A stretch of 64,000 bases of DNA from Microglena sp. YARC (taxonomy: Eukaryota; Chlorophyta; Chlorophyceae; Chlamydomonadales; Chlamydomonadaceae): the NCBI GenBank assembly GCA_022414725.1, contig CM039467.1, positions 7,794,946 through 7,858,945 on the forward strand. The letters run 5' to 3'. Shown here one piece after another: positions 11,159-21,029 of this stretch. The notes under the pieces were generated by a model. It did not search any database and was not told the origin of the DNA. It saw only the letters and a program-made list of their open reading frames with translations. The translations under genes were made by a program, and so were the position numbers. How positions within the stretch are numbered: position 1 is the first letter of the stretch; each line of letters starts with the position of its first letter.

Positions 11159-11470
11159 CCCTGCTCCTACTAACGCCATTTCACAAACCGGATCCCTTCG
11201 GATCCCCCTTCGCTGTCAATACCACCTCCCTTTGCCTCCGAACACACAACCAAGACTGAAGAACTGACAAGCTTTTACAAAGCCCCAGATTACCTCCTCT
11301 CCTCTCCTCCATCTCCCTCCTCCCTCCTCCCTCCTCCCTCCTCCCTCCTCCCTCCTCCCTCCTCCCTCCTCCCTCCTCCCTCTCCTCCACCTCCAAACTC
11401 CCTCCTCTCCCTCCTCTCCCTCCTCTCCTCACTCTGCTCCATCTCCGTCCCCCCCCCCCCCCCCCCTATC
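11100..11470. repeat. Poly-C run and CTCCCTC minisatellite inside the LTR element
   Basis: Positions 11105-11157 are an almost pure C run. Positions 11295-11440 repeat CTCCCTCCTC. A second C run is at 11450-11466. They lie in the untranslated leader before the gag-like ORF. Confidence 0.85.
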
Positions 11471-11609
11471 CTTTGTAACCAGCTACAATCATCACATTCC
11501 GGCTGTGATAGCCACTACAGCCAGGATGGGGGGGGATCTTCTGATCTTCTGATCATTGTGGACGCTATAGCTGGACTTCGCTTCAGCCGTCGTCTAATCC
11601 TTGCGCATC

Positions 11610-12473
11610 ATGATCTTTGATGGAGATGGCTTTGACTTTTGGGACATTTTCATTGACGACAAGCTTCTGCCTCCTGACAGTCCCTGGCTAGGTAATCGCC
11701 GGGGTCTACTATGTCATGAGATCGCCAGCTCCATGAGCATCATTAATGAGTATCTGTCCCCTAGCATTAGACATGAGCTGAAAAGCAAGAATATCTCTGG
11801 TCCCAACTACACTATGATGTACCTGAAAGTCTTTTATGGCACTAAGTCCCCAGCCACAGATTGTGTTTCAAATAGCCATAATGATAGTGATGCTACAGCT
11901 CCTACACCCCAGCATGCAAGCATATGTGTCACATCTAGGACTGTCCCTGCCTCTAGGACTGTCCGTGCTTCTAGGACTAGGACCCGGAAAGTAGACCCTG
12001 CTCCAGTCCCCATCATCTCTGAATTGCATTCACAAATCCAAGCACAACACCATGAGATCAACAACATGGAGCGTCGGATTTGCAACATGGCATATGAGAT
12101 CAAGCAACAGCAAAATCATGATAGATGGGTAAGGGCAACTTTTCCCAACTCCACACACATCAGCCACTGGAGCATATCAACTGCCCTTGCTGAACGCTTG
12201 CATGGGGGACCCATGCATCCTGAACTGCACCAAACCCCTCACCTGCAATCAGAACTTTTGCAGACGAAACGTCCTGACTGTGTTGATGGGAAAACCTGCT
12301 ATGATGATCTTCACTTGCATGGGGGGAATCTTAGCACCTATGCAAGTCAGCCTAATGCTGAAGTGCTCCCACCTCACTCTGCCCCCACACACACAGCAGT
12401 TCCTGATGGGTGCAATTCCCTCCATGATCCTCACTTGCATGGGGGGGACTGGATTGATAGACCAGATTGGTAG
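11610..12473 (+). CDS. Gag-like protein of the LTR element
   Basis: The ATG at 11610 opens a 287-codon frame starting MIFDGDGFDFWDIFIDD, reminiscent of the FxGxxFxxW start of copia-type Gag. Residues about 150-175 (HSQIQAQHHEINNMERRICN) look like a coiled coil. The C-terminal part carries the repeat DxHLHGGN. The frame stops at TAG 12471. The next frame (12467-13048) continues the same repeat and composition in the -1 register, so the original protein was probably longer. No zinc knuckle (CX2CX4HX4C) is seen. Gag function is inferred from position between LTRs and the weak N-terminal resemblance. Confidence 0.5.
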   Translation: MIFDGDGFDFWDIFIDDKLLPPDSPWLGNRRGLLCHEIASSMSIINEYLSPSIRHELKSKNISGPNYTMMYLKVFYGTKSPATDCVSNSHNDSDATAPTPQHASICVTSRTVPASRTVRASRTRTRKVDPAPVPIISELHSQIQAQHHEINNMERRICNMAYEIKQQQNHDRWVRATFPNSTHISHWSISTALAERLHGGPMHPELHQTPHLQSELLQTKRPDCVDGKTCYDDLHLHGGNLSTYASQPNAEVLPPHSAPTHTAVPDGCNSLHDPHLHGGDWIDRPDW

Positions 12474-13048
12474 ACCCAGCAGATGTAGATACAGACCCAG
12501 GAGATGAAGCATTAAACCAACTTCTCCAACTTATCCGCTTGCAACCACTCCCAGCAAAACCCCTAGACTGGGCACCAGTCCAAGATCTACCATCCACATG
12601 GACGGAGTTCTGCATTGCAGCTGGTTTCAACAAATCACCACCACTCCAACCCATGGCACCTAGCATAACACATGCACCTGCACACACACCTGCACACTCA
12701 CCTGCAGCTCCTGCTGATCCTCACTTGCATGGGGGGAACCCTAGTGCATATGCAAGTACATCCAGCACACCACCATCACTTGATGAAGACACACCCACAC
12801 TCACTGATCACGCCACTACCTATGCAAGTACATCCAGTACACGTGATAGCGACAACACACACACAACCACAATCACATCCTTTGAGCATGTCACAACGCC
12901 TCCCACTCCCACTGATGCTCTGGTTGAAGTCGTCATCATCAACCACCCCTACATCACCTCTGCCTTCCATGGCATTTTCTCCCTGCCCTGGCCCCACTCC
13001 CATAATATGACAACCAAGGCGCCACACATCCTTGTGGGCATAGGATAA
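12467..13048 (+). CDS. Continuation of the gag-like protein in the -1 frame
   Basis: It overlaps the previous frame by seven bases and encodes about 193 residues rich in Pro, Thr, Ser and His. It carries DPHLHGGNPSAYASTSST, the same motif as DLHLHGGNLSTYASQ upstream. It ends at TAA 13046-13048. Either a one-base indel has split one gene, or the two frames are joined by -1 frameshifting; the sequence alone does not decide. Confidence 0.45.
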   Translation: MVDPADVDTDPGDEALNQLLQLIRLQPLPAKPLDWAPVQDLPSTWTEFCIAAGFNKSPPLQPMAPSITHAPAHTPAHSPAAPADPHLHGGNPSAYASTSSTPPSLDEDTPTLTDHATTYASTSSTRDSDNTHTTTITSFEHVTTPPTPTDALVEVVIINHPYITSAFHGIFSLPWPHSHNMTTKAPHILVGIG

Positions 13049-14615
13049 ATGCTAAGCTTGTGAGCGATACCCTCGCTTGTGGACATAGGATAAATAATAA
13101 CCTTGTGAGGGGATGTAAACAGCTGAACACTGATCTGATAACCTCTTGCTCCACTGATATCACGTTATGATCTGATCTGCACACTGATCTGCATAAATCG
13201 TTGTACCGCTATTTTATGCAGACCACTATGCAATGGTTACATGGACCTTCATGCGCATGCAACACTTGTGAGCGATACCCTCGCTTGCTGAATATATCTG
13301 CATGTCACATAATTGTCTTTGAACTGATCTGCAGCCACTCTGATAAACAGCTTCCCTGATCTGTAGCCGCCATGATCTGCAGCTTCCTTGATCTGCAGCC
13401 ATCCTGGTCTGCACCTTTTCTGCGGCAGTCATGGTTACACTCACTTCATATCAATGTCACAGCAATTCCTACCCACCTGGCACCTCCCTAGTAGAGTCCG
13501 ATTGATTTCCCCAGCAGCTCCCTAGAAGTACGCAAATGACTTGCAGTTCCCCAGCAGGCCCTACAAGCCTTTTACCTTGTCAACAGCTCCTAGCGACATG
13601 GCGACAACTCTAGCATTTAGATGTGCCCCCTGACCTGCTTGTCATTTTTTAACAGCAAAGAACACTCTAGGAATTTAAATCATGTCCTGCCATGTACTAA
13701 CACAGCAGTTTGACTAGTTTTTTTGCCAACCTGGCCCTCTAGTTACATGCTGTTTTCAAATGACTTCTAAGCATGTGCCTCCCCTCTGGAAGACAGTTGT
13801 ATTTACTGTCAAGCCCACCTTCTTATATCTTATAACTGATAATGGAAGTACCTCACCCTATCCCTCCATATAGACGGATAGTTATGAGCTAGCGGGGGAT
13901 GTCTACCTTAAGTTATTTCTCATAATGTCATCCGTAATTTGTGGATTCATTTAGAGCCCCCAAATTATGGGGGGAACAGTATGCTGACCTTATGCATCCC
14001 AATTGCCTTCTAGGTGGGATGTATCACCCTTAGTCCTGCCAATAGTATGCTGACCTTATGCATCCCAACTGCCTTCTAGGTGGGATGTATCACACTTAGT
14101 CCTGCCAGTCTCTGATTTAGTTATCCAGATGTCACTCTTGATTTGACAAGTCTTTGAAGATTTCGACTTCCCAATCAGAGGGGGAATAAGTTAAGATAAC
14201 CTCAGGTATGACCGTATAAATTCTCCTTCCCCTAATAGACTTACTTTAGTTTAAAGTCTGTACCGGCCTGGCAGCTCCTTAAAAGCTACAAGCCTAGATC
14301 AGTGATTTATAGTTCTTAGATAAGATTACCACCTTGACTGTGCCAGCCCGCCTTGCCACAGTCCAGATTACCTTACATCTGATCTCTTGACAAGCCTGAC
14401 CAGTGTACAGCCACATATAGAGACTTACTCACTTCGAGACTTTCCAAGTGCTTCCTTCCCTTTAGTCTTGACCTGAATAATCGTATTGTCCAAGTTCTTG
14501 ACCGAAGCAGACCAGCTCCTAGTCATTGTATTTCTTTATATCTATATTAATTTCTTATGCCCCTTAGTTAACTTCAGGAATTCTTGAGCTCAAGAATACC
14601 TCAAGTTGGGGGGGA
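13049..14615 (+). other. 3' non-coding part of the LTR element with short tandem repeats
   Basis: It contains duplicated GTGAGCGATACCCTCGCTTG (near 13060 and 13268) and ATAGGATAAAT units. It also contains a roughly 67-bp tandem pair at 13978-14105 (AGTATGCTGACCTTATGCAT, CTTCTAGGTGGGATGTATCA). No ORF of note; no pol remnants recognised. Confidence 0.55.
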
Positions 14616-14803
14616 TGTTATTTACCGGTATACGTCGGACACTGAGTTGGCATAATGCATACCGGTACCTGGTCCCTCCAGTTCCCGAGTTGCCTGCCGC
14701 TAGGCCACAAAGGATCTTCCTGCAGACTCCCATCTTCGATATAAGCGCACTCGTCGCGTGCCTCTTCCTTCACTTCAGTCTTCACTGTGTAACAACTCTA
14801 ACA
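14616..14803 (+). repeat. 3' LTR
   Basis: 188 bp, TGTTATTTACCGG to CTCTAACA, directly preceded by the purine tract TTGGGGGGGA. It differs from the 5' LTR by a short internal deletion and a few substitutions. Confidence 0.8.
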
Positions 14804-15077
14804 TTGAAAATTATAGTATAATTCTTACCCCATAATTCTACACGGATTCTTGTAGAATTCTTACCCCGGAATCTACTAGGTAAAGACTATTAGGGTAATA
14901 TACTAGGGCTAGTACGAGGGCTAATACAAATTTGACGGTTTACTACCCCTATCGTATAGAAAAATACGACCAAATGCAACACAAACAACCATGGGGTCAT
15001 AAAAAATAAATACTAGTCAAAATCGGGTATAGTAGAATCGAGTTTAATTCATAGTGTATGAACGCGACAGTACTAGC

Positions 15078-15156
15078 TAGTAACACACTTCTGATTGGAT
15101 TGGATTGGATTGGATTGGATTGGATTGGATTGGATTGGATTGGATTGGATTGGATA
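15078..15156. repeat. (ATTGG)n microsatellite
   Basis: Begins after AGTAACACACTTCTG, the same lead-in as in the 9830-10375 array. Confidence 0.9.
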
Positions 15157-15239
15157 GTCATTCAACCAACTCCGGGCTGCTCACCGTTATCCCATTCAAA
15201 GTCCCCCCGTGCGATGCCCAAGAAAACAAGGGAGCACAC

Positions 15240-15434
15240 CAGAGTACTCCAAAGCGCGCGCTTCTGCGCTTTTGAGCGCTGACTTTTTGACCCCCTCTGC
15301 GCTTTAAGCGCAGTTTTTTGCAACCCCTTGTGGGCGCTGCACGCAATTTTTGCGCTTTCTGCACTACAAAGCGCAGCTTTTTTGTTTTTAAGTGCGCTAA
15401 AGCGCTGGCCAATTTGGCCATTTGAAGTACCCTA
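15240..15434 (+). mobile_element. hAT-type MITE, 195 bp, 7/8 target duplication
   Basis: It starts CAGAGTACTCCAAA and ends TTTGAAGTACCCTA, giving inverted termini of the form (C/T)AGRGTACTYCAAA. The flanks are GAGCACAC (15232-15239) and TAGCACAC (15435-15442), a 7/8 duplication. The interior is AAAGCGC/GCGCTTT rich. A related unoccupied site is at about 19325-19375, where GGGGAGCATACTAGG runs straight into TGATTAGACAGTT. Confidence 0.8.
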
Positions 15435-15728
15435 TAGCACACTTAGCGGATTAGACAGTTTAAAGACTTGACCTGTAACACATTCCCGATTTCAAATTCA
15501 GTCACATGGTTTTTCCTTGGTCTTCCTCATAGGAGACAATGGTCATTGGTGGACCAAAGGCCTTCCTGGAATGTGTGGCCAAACCGCAAAGTTGTTTTTA
15601 CCCTAGTGGTGCACTCCGGGGGGCATTCTGGGACAACGCAGGTCTTTTTGCAGATTTCAAATTTGGGTGTAACAAGAAGTGACAGCCACAATTTTGTTGA
15701 AGGCCCCCAATACAATACCGGTAGATGT

Positions 15729-15875
15729 ATCGACCCTACAAATGTGCTTTAGTGCTCGCGGTCGTAGTGAACCGCCTTGGTATCTTTGTCTAGGTAAAGT
15801 AGCAGCCCGTCCCCCTCCTCCATAAGACGGGGCTCCCTTAATACCCCGCCCCACCACTCCACCAGGCGTTATCAT
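15729..15875 (+). mobile_element. SINE candidate (copy 2)
   Basis: Body match to 1071-1190: CTTTAGTGCTCGCGGTCG, GGTAAAGTAGCAGCCCG, GACGGGGCTCCCTTAATA, ACCAGGCGTTATCAT. The tRNA-like head is only partly preserved (ATCGACCCTACAAATGTGC). Confidence 0.6.
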
Positions 15876-17116
15876 TTTTACTGGTAGATGTAGGGTTTAG
15901 GGTTTCACATTCAACTGCCCCAATTGCTGTAATATTTGAGAGGATGACAGCGGCTGGCTTAGGAAGCAGCTTGGAATCTGCAAAGAAAATCCGGAAAGAA
16001 AAGCTCAGTGATCAGGTAATCTCCTGTGCCCTGTTGTATCGTATCGTCAACCTTTTGTGATCACGTGACTACGGTACAGTGACGTTTTTGATACTTCCCC
16101 CGCTTCATGGTGCTTCTAGTGCTCATCAGAGAAGGTTGAACCGGGAAAGCATCGCTCACAATTGCGTTGGGCGTGCGCAGTTCAGGCCGATTGATGCAAA
16201 GTATACGAGGCGAATCAGGGCTGGCGTGAACAAGTTACATGCACACCATGACCATGTCAAGGTGCCCCGCCATCTTCCGCCTGAGTCTTTGGCCTGCCCT
16301 CCCAGCCCCCCAAATGCCAAGATCCAGTCAGTATCTCCATGCCGACTGGATGATGGATGCATCCATGGATGCCACATGCACATTCTACTCGGAAAGTGAC
16401 ACACACAAGCACGGTGACAAGTTTTTTCTTCCCTAATAACAACCGCATTCATTTTTTGCATCTAATATTACCCTCGGTGAGGCGGGTGGAAGAGGAAGCT
16501 GACTAGAGCATTCTGTACTTCCGAAGAATCCGAGTCCATCGGGTCAGCAGAAGATACGACGGTTCCTCGGAAGATGGGAAGACGTTCGTCTCGGAGGATT
16601 TCGTGCTAGATCCAGTGCATAGAGAGTTGCTGCTGCTATTCCCGCTGCTGCCGTCGCTACTGCTGGGCTGTGGAGACCTACCAGTGAACCCCTGCAGTGA
16701 ACCGTCGTACCCTACGCCCGCGCCCGTCACCCAGCTGATCATGTCGACGCACAGGGATGAGAGCGAAGTAGAAGGTGGGGGGCTGGGGCCTGGGGCTGGG
16801 GCTGGGGCTGGGCTGGGGGTCAGGGCTTGGGGCATTTCGCTGCTTCAGCAGTGTGTCTATAAAATGCGACATATTACTTTCTAGTTCACAACTGATACCA
16901 GTATTGCTGATACTTATTCGAAATCTCTCCTCCTCCTCCTCTATCACGAAGTCCCCCATGCAGTTTTCCATACCTATCGCTTACTCGACCCACCTTGCCA
17001 TCACCCCCTACTCCTCTTCCCTGCTCAACAGCTTCGGCCTCCTAGACGGTGCAACAATTACAAAGAGCAGCGTAGAGAGCTAGCAATAACTGTGGACATC
17101 ACACCACAACACACAG
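15876..17116. other. Mostly unassigned DNA with protein-like stretches
   Basis: Open frames on both strands at 16503-16971 look weakly protein-like: minus MSHFIDTLLKQRNAPSPD, plus SEDGKTFVSEDFVLDPVH. They contain a GGGGCT/AGCCCC tandem run and cannot be joined to splice sites convincingly. They could be disordered N-terminal exons of the downstream kinase, but I cannot support a call. Confidence 0.35.
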
Positions 17117-17438
17117 CTTGCCAATACAGACGTGTCGTCCGAGAGTGAGCTAGAGCCATCACCAGGAGTCGTCACCTTTTGACGTGGCAATAATGCCGGT
17201 GAACGTCAATGCTCGGCAATGGGCCAATGGCCTATCCCCAGCGACCGCTACTCCTATGTCCCAGCCCATTTCAATTGGGCGTCCCGCGTCGGGGGGTGAT
17301 GGGGCCTCCAGAAACGGCAGGGGCTCCAACAGCTTCAAACCTGAGGTCGAGTCACCAAACGTGCTGGACAAACTGCTCCAGGATGAAGACTCCGATCACG
17401 AGTTCCTGGACGCCAGAGATTCCCTGACTTCGGAAATT
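17117..17438 (+). CDS. Candidate upstream coding exon, possibly the N-terminal extension of the S6K-like kinase
   Basis: After acceptor ACACACAG the frame reads LANTDVSSESELEPSPGVV. It then needs removal of one T in a TTTT run at 17177-17180 to continue into FDVAIMPVNVNARQW and on to VLDKLLQDEDSDHEFL and LTSEI, where it meets donor GTAAGT at 17439. Allowing for the extra T, the exon is 321 nt, phase 0 on both sides, compatible with kinase exon 21030-21221. The Ser/acidic composition suits a disordered N-terminal extension. Without the correction the frame could start at ATG 17193. Assignment to the kinase rests only on phase, strand and position. Confidence 0.35.
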
Positions 17439-18610
17439 GTAAGTCGACATTTGAATCGGGGTCGCGGTTATTGACTTCCGGCACCCGATATCCAGTCACT
17501 GTTCTTGCAAGTTGGAAGCTTTGCAGGGCGAAAAAGAGGCTAGTGAGGTCACAATCCCAAGGATACTTGGGTGCAGACATCCTGCCGACAAAGATCCGAG
17601 GGGCTGGGGGCCCGGGCTGCAGGCGGGGGGTGGGGGACAGAGCAGCTTCCCCAACTCGGGCGACCACTTCGACTTTTTGAAGCAGACTTGCGAATCGTAA
17701 GAAGGGTAAATTTTGGTTGGCTGCGCGGGATGCGATGGCTTTTGTCGGAGTGATCAGTCCGAGGTGTTCCATAGTGGCCGATTTTTCAAATGTTCACGGA
17801 ATCCCGAATTCCAGACCCAGGCCTATCCGTATTTACAGGTTGCCTGACGCTGTTCTCAATACCAATTTATCTCATTGCGCTGTCAAGGCTCAGCTCAGCA
17901 GGAATCTGCTGTGCAGAATCATCGGGATCATGCTGTGATCTGTGTGTGGATCAGTCTTGACCAGGCAGTTCTGGTCCACCTTGGTGTACATGCACGTGTG
18001 CGATAAACGCGCCACACGGTGATCTGGCTCGCCCCCGTAGACCTACGCCGTCGTTTCCTTCACATCTCGCTGTAAAGCGAATTAGATAACCACCCCATTC
18101 CCATTCTCATCCCTAGCCGAAGCCAACACATGCGCCTGTGAAATTTGAATCCAGAAGTTGCATGCTGCGAATTCAGAAGTTGCATGCTAGGAGGACGCGC
18201 AATGAACTGCGAGGGGCGGGGCGCGTTTCGAACATTTTGCCAGCTTTCTGGACAGCTGTCGTTTAAGCCCCTTCGAGCTGCCTACCCACTAACCAAGACT
18301 CTACCCCACTCCACCTACCCCAGCAGCACCATCACCTCCAGTAGAAACACGTACCACCACACACACAAGATTATACCTACACCTACCCCACCTACTCCAC
18401 CTACCCTAAGCCAAGTCAGTACATGCACGCATGGCTCTTCCTATTTATAACATATGCATGTTGTTTCATGATTCATGTGAACACAAAAATATGACCAATG
18501 TATTGGAGGGTCAGCATTACGGTTGTACATAGTTGATTGGCGTGGAGAAACAAATACACCTATGCAAGAAATTGTACTGGGGGGGGGAGCCGTCGTTTGG
18601 ATTTGAGTTG

Positions 18611-18835
18611 TTTTTGGCGGAGTCCCCCCCCCTCCACACACCCCTCCCCCTCTTTTCTGGGGTGGGAGCCCCCAGGGTCACCGCTTTGTCTGATTGTTTG
18701 TTTGCCCGTCACGTTCCAACCCCGGGTCTCGCACACCCACTTTCTACCCTTCCAAACCTTAGACAGCTCAAACCTCACCGTCGATTTCGAACCCACTCTC
18801 CGCCAATTTTCTGCGTTGCTTGCGATGCGCCTAGG
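18611..18835 (-). repeat. TTGGCGGAG / CTCCGCCAA repeat (copy 2)
   Basis: Starts TTTTTGGCGGAG, has CTCCGCCAATTTT at about 18798-18810, and continues into GCTTGCGATGC and TAGGACTTGT, as at 622-840. The centre has diverged strongly from the other copies. Confidence 0.55.
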
Positions 18836-18989
18836 ACTTGTCTTCATCTTCTCCCCTGTTCACTCCACTCCCCACTTATATCTAGAAAAGTTGTTATGGT
18901 TGGACATCATCATCATAATCATCACCACCATGATCACTTGTACGGTTGTAAAGTAAGGTATTGTAAATATAAACTGGTCATAGCTTTTC

Positions 18990-19160
18990 TCTCCAGCTTC
19001 TAGGCAGCTCCCCTGGCTAGCTATTCAGCCAAGCTTAGCGCAACCTAGTGCACCTAGCAGCTGAAACAATCAGTTTGCCAGAACTGCTGAACTATTTGTG
19101 TTCGGCAAACTGGCAGCTCCAGGGAGCTGCCTGGAAGCTGCTTAGAAAATCCAAAAAGAG
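18990..19160. mobile_element. AGCTGCC inverted-repeat element
   Basis: Left arm CAGCTTCTAGGCAGCTCCCC at about 18997; right arm GGGAGCTGCCTGGAAGCTGC at about 19123. It shares TTCAGCC, the TTAGCGCAACCTAGTGCACC-type word and GAACTGC with the copies at 403-592 and 42812-43235, so a complete element is about 165-190 bp. Confidence 0.65.
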
Positions 19161-19380
19161 ATAGCTAGTGCGTCTGAAAGCTAATATGACAGGCAGTTCA
19201 ATGCAGCTGCAAGCTTTGGACTTGGCACAGTTGCTGGCTAATGGAGCAGGATGGAAGCTGGTGCCCGCAGCCCAAGAACGTAACAGTGTCCTCTCCCCTC
19301 CTCCTGTATTCCAATTCCAATTTCTCCCGTGCAATACCCACAGAACCCGGGGAGCATACTAGGTTGATTAGACAGTTCAA

Positions 19381-19680
19381 GGACTAGGTTGATCAGACAG
19401 TCTTTGGCGGGAAATACTAGCATGGAATACTAGCATGGAAATACTAGGATGATCAGACAGTCTTAGGAGGGAAATACTAGCATGGAATACTAGCATGGAA
19501 ATACTAGGTTGATTAGACAGTCTTAGGAGGGAAATACTAGAATGGAATACTAGCATGGAAATACTAGGTTGATTAGACAGTCTTAGGAGGGAAATACTAG
19601 CATGGAATACTAGCATGGAAATACTAGGTTGATTAGACAGTTCAAGGACAAGGTTGATCAGACAGTCCAGGTGGGTGGCA
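19381..19680 (+). repeat. 60-bp tandem repeat, five near-identical copies
   Basis: Unit words are ACTAGGTTGATTAGACAGTC, TTAGGAGGGAAATACTAGCA and TGGAATACTAGCATGGAAAT. The period is exactly 60 from 19381 through 19680. There are no unique spacers, so this is a minisatellite and not a CRISPR. Confidence 0.9.
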
Positions 19681-19920
19681 GTGTAGGACAGCACGCAGAA
19701 AGCACAGGGGTAAGGAGAAAGAAGGGTAGGGGTGGGGGGCAAGGCACTGGCTGATTTGTGTGTAGGTGATGGGTGGTCGGGGGTGGGTGGGTGGGAGTGT
19801 GGGACAGTATACTGAGAACAGAGGGGTTAGGAGATGGTGGGGTAGGGGTGGGGGGAACCAAGGCACCAGTTGATTTGTGTGTGTGTGTGATGGGTGGTTG
19901 GGGGTGGGTGAGGGGCTGTA
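19665..19920 (+). repeat. Two-copy ~125-bp tandem repeat
   Basis: Both copies contain GGTGGGTGG, AGTGTRGGACAG, AGAACAGAGGGG-like text, GGGTAGGGGTGGGGGG and CTGATTTGTGTGT followed by GATGGGTGGT. Confidence 0.75.
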
Positions 19921-20224
19921 GGGGTTCCATCCTCCCTGCTTGTATCCAGCACCGTTTCTATGTCTGGCCATCATTACCCCAACCACCATCAGTTTTGCAC
20001 GGTTGTTATTTACGATTTGTAAATAAATATGTTAATACAATCTTGTCTGCTGTATCGCCTGGTCTTGGTACCAGGTAGTGCAGTTCAGAGGCAAAATTGA
20101 CTTTCTCCGATTGGACCCAAATTAACTAGGAATGACGGTTGAGAGAAAATATAATTTTGGAACATTTTTTCGATTTTGTTTTTTGATTTTGGACCCACAT
20201 TTATTTTTTGCAGTGATTAATTCC

Positions 20225-21029
20225 ATGAGGATGTTGACCACCTGTTTCAATTGCTATGAACTTGAACTTGGTTATATAGCTCCTGCAAGCAATTTGGCTG
20301 CTCGCCGTTTTAAGCAGGAATAATATGTTTTATCGCTTGCTATGAACTGAAGCTTGGTTATGTAGCTCCAGCCAGCGATTCGGCTGCTCGCCGTCTTCAG
20401 CAGTAAAAATAAGTTGTATCGCTTGCTATGAACTGAAGCTTGGTTATGTAGCTCCAGCCAGCGATTTGGCTGCTCGCCGTCTTCAGCAGTAAAAATAAGT
20501 TGTATCGTTTGCTATGAACTTAAGCTTGGCAATATAGCTCCAGCCAGCGATTTGGCTGCTCGCCGTCTTCAGCAGTAAAAATAAATTGTATCGTTTGCTA
20601 TGAACTTAAGCTTGGCAATATAGCTTTAGCCAACGATTTGGCTGCTCGCCGTCTTAAGCAGTACAAATAATTGTTATCGTTTGCTATGAACTTGAACTTG
20701 GTTATATAGCTATATTAATATGTTTTGTCGTTTGCTACTTAGACATTGGGAGAGTGTGATTGCTCCCCTGCAGCCGCCGAAGCCATCAGTACAACTAATT
20801 GTATTGTTTGCTATGAACTTCAACTTGGTTATACAGCTCCAGCCAGCTGTTTTTGTTGCTTGCTGTCGTCAGCAGTAAACATATGTTTTGTCGTTTGCTA
20901 TGTAGACCTTGGGAGAGTGTGATCGCTCCCCTGCTGCCGCCGTCTTCAATAGTTTTTGTTTAATCGATTGCTATGAACTTGAACTTGGTTATATAGCTAT
21001 ATAAATATGTCTTTTCGTTTGCTACGTAG
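20225..21029 (+). repeat. Tandem ~107-bp repeats leading into the first clear kinase exon, with exon-edge copies
   Basis: Five or more units hold TTGCTATGAACTTGAACTTGG, TATATAGCTCCAGCCAGCGA and TTGGCTGCTCGCCGTCTTCA. From 20735 the units also carry degenerate copies of the exon start: ACATTGGGAGAGTGTGATTGC at 20752 and ACCTTGGGAGAGTGTGATCGC at 20906. The real exon has GCATTGGGAGAGAGTGATCAC at 21030. Each is followed by CTCCCC and GCCGCCG. Confidence 0.85.

Larger units (their letters stand above)
10544..14803 (+). mobile_element. LTR retrotransposon, apparently non-autonomous (no pol seen)
   Basis: Two direct repeats bound it: 10544-10757 and 14616-14803. Both begin TGTTATT and end CTCTAACA, so they carry the TGTTA...TAACA ends common in Ty1/copia-like elements. 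They share CCGGTATACGTCGGACACTG and GATATAAGCGCACTCGTCGC. A purine tract (GTTGGGGGGGA) abuts the right LTR, as expected for plus-strand priming. The interior has a gag-like reading frame at 11610-13048 but nothing I recognise as protease, integrase, reverse transcriptase or RNase H. The right LTR lacks a 23-bp segment present in the left (about 10641-10665), so insertion is not recent. TTGAAA follows both LTRs, so the exact edge and target duplication are uncertain. Confidence 0.8.
17439..20239. other. Non-coding stretch with dispersed and tandem repeats
   Basis: Holds the repeats listed separately at 18611, 18990, 19381 and 19670. The rest shows no convincing exon. If the 17117-17438 exon belongs to the kinase, this is intron. 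Confidence 0.45.

Noticed and set aside
10539..14810. A 5-bp target duplication flanking the LTR element
   Set aside because: The bases before the left LTR (AATTC) and after the right LTR (TTGAA) do not match. TTGAAA follows both LTRs, so the border is ambiguous.
16503..16971. Ser/Pro-rich exons on either strand
   Set aside because: Both strands are open and protein-like through a GGGGCT tandem run, and no splice model on either strand was convincing.
19381..19680. CRISPR-like array
   Set aside because: The 60-bp units are identical along their whole length with no variable spacers, and the DNA is eukaryotic.
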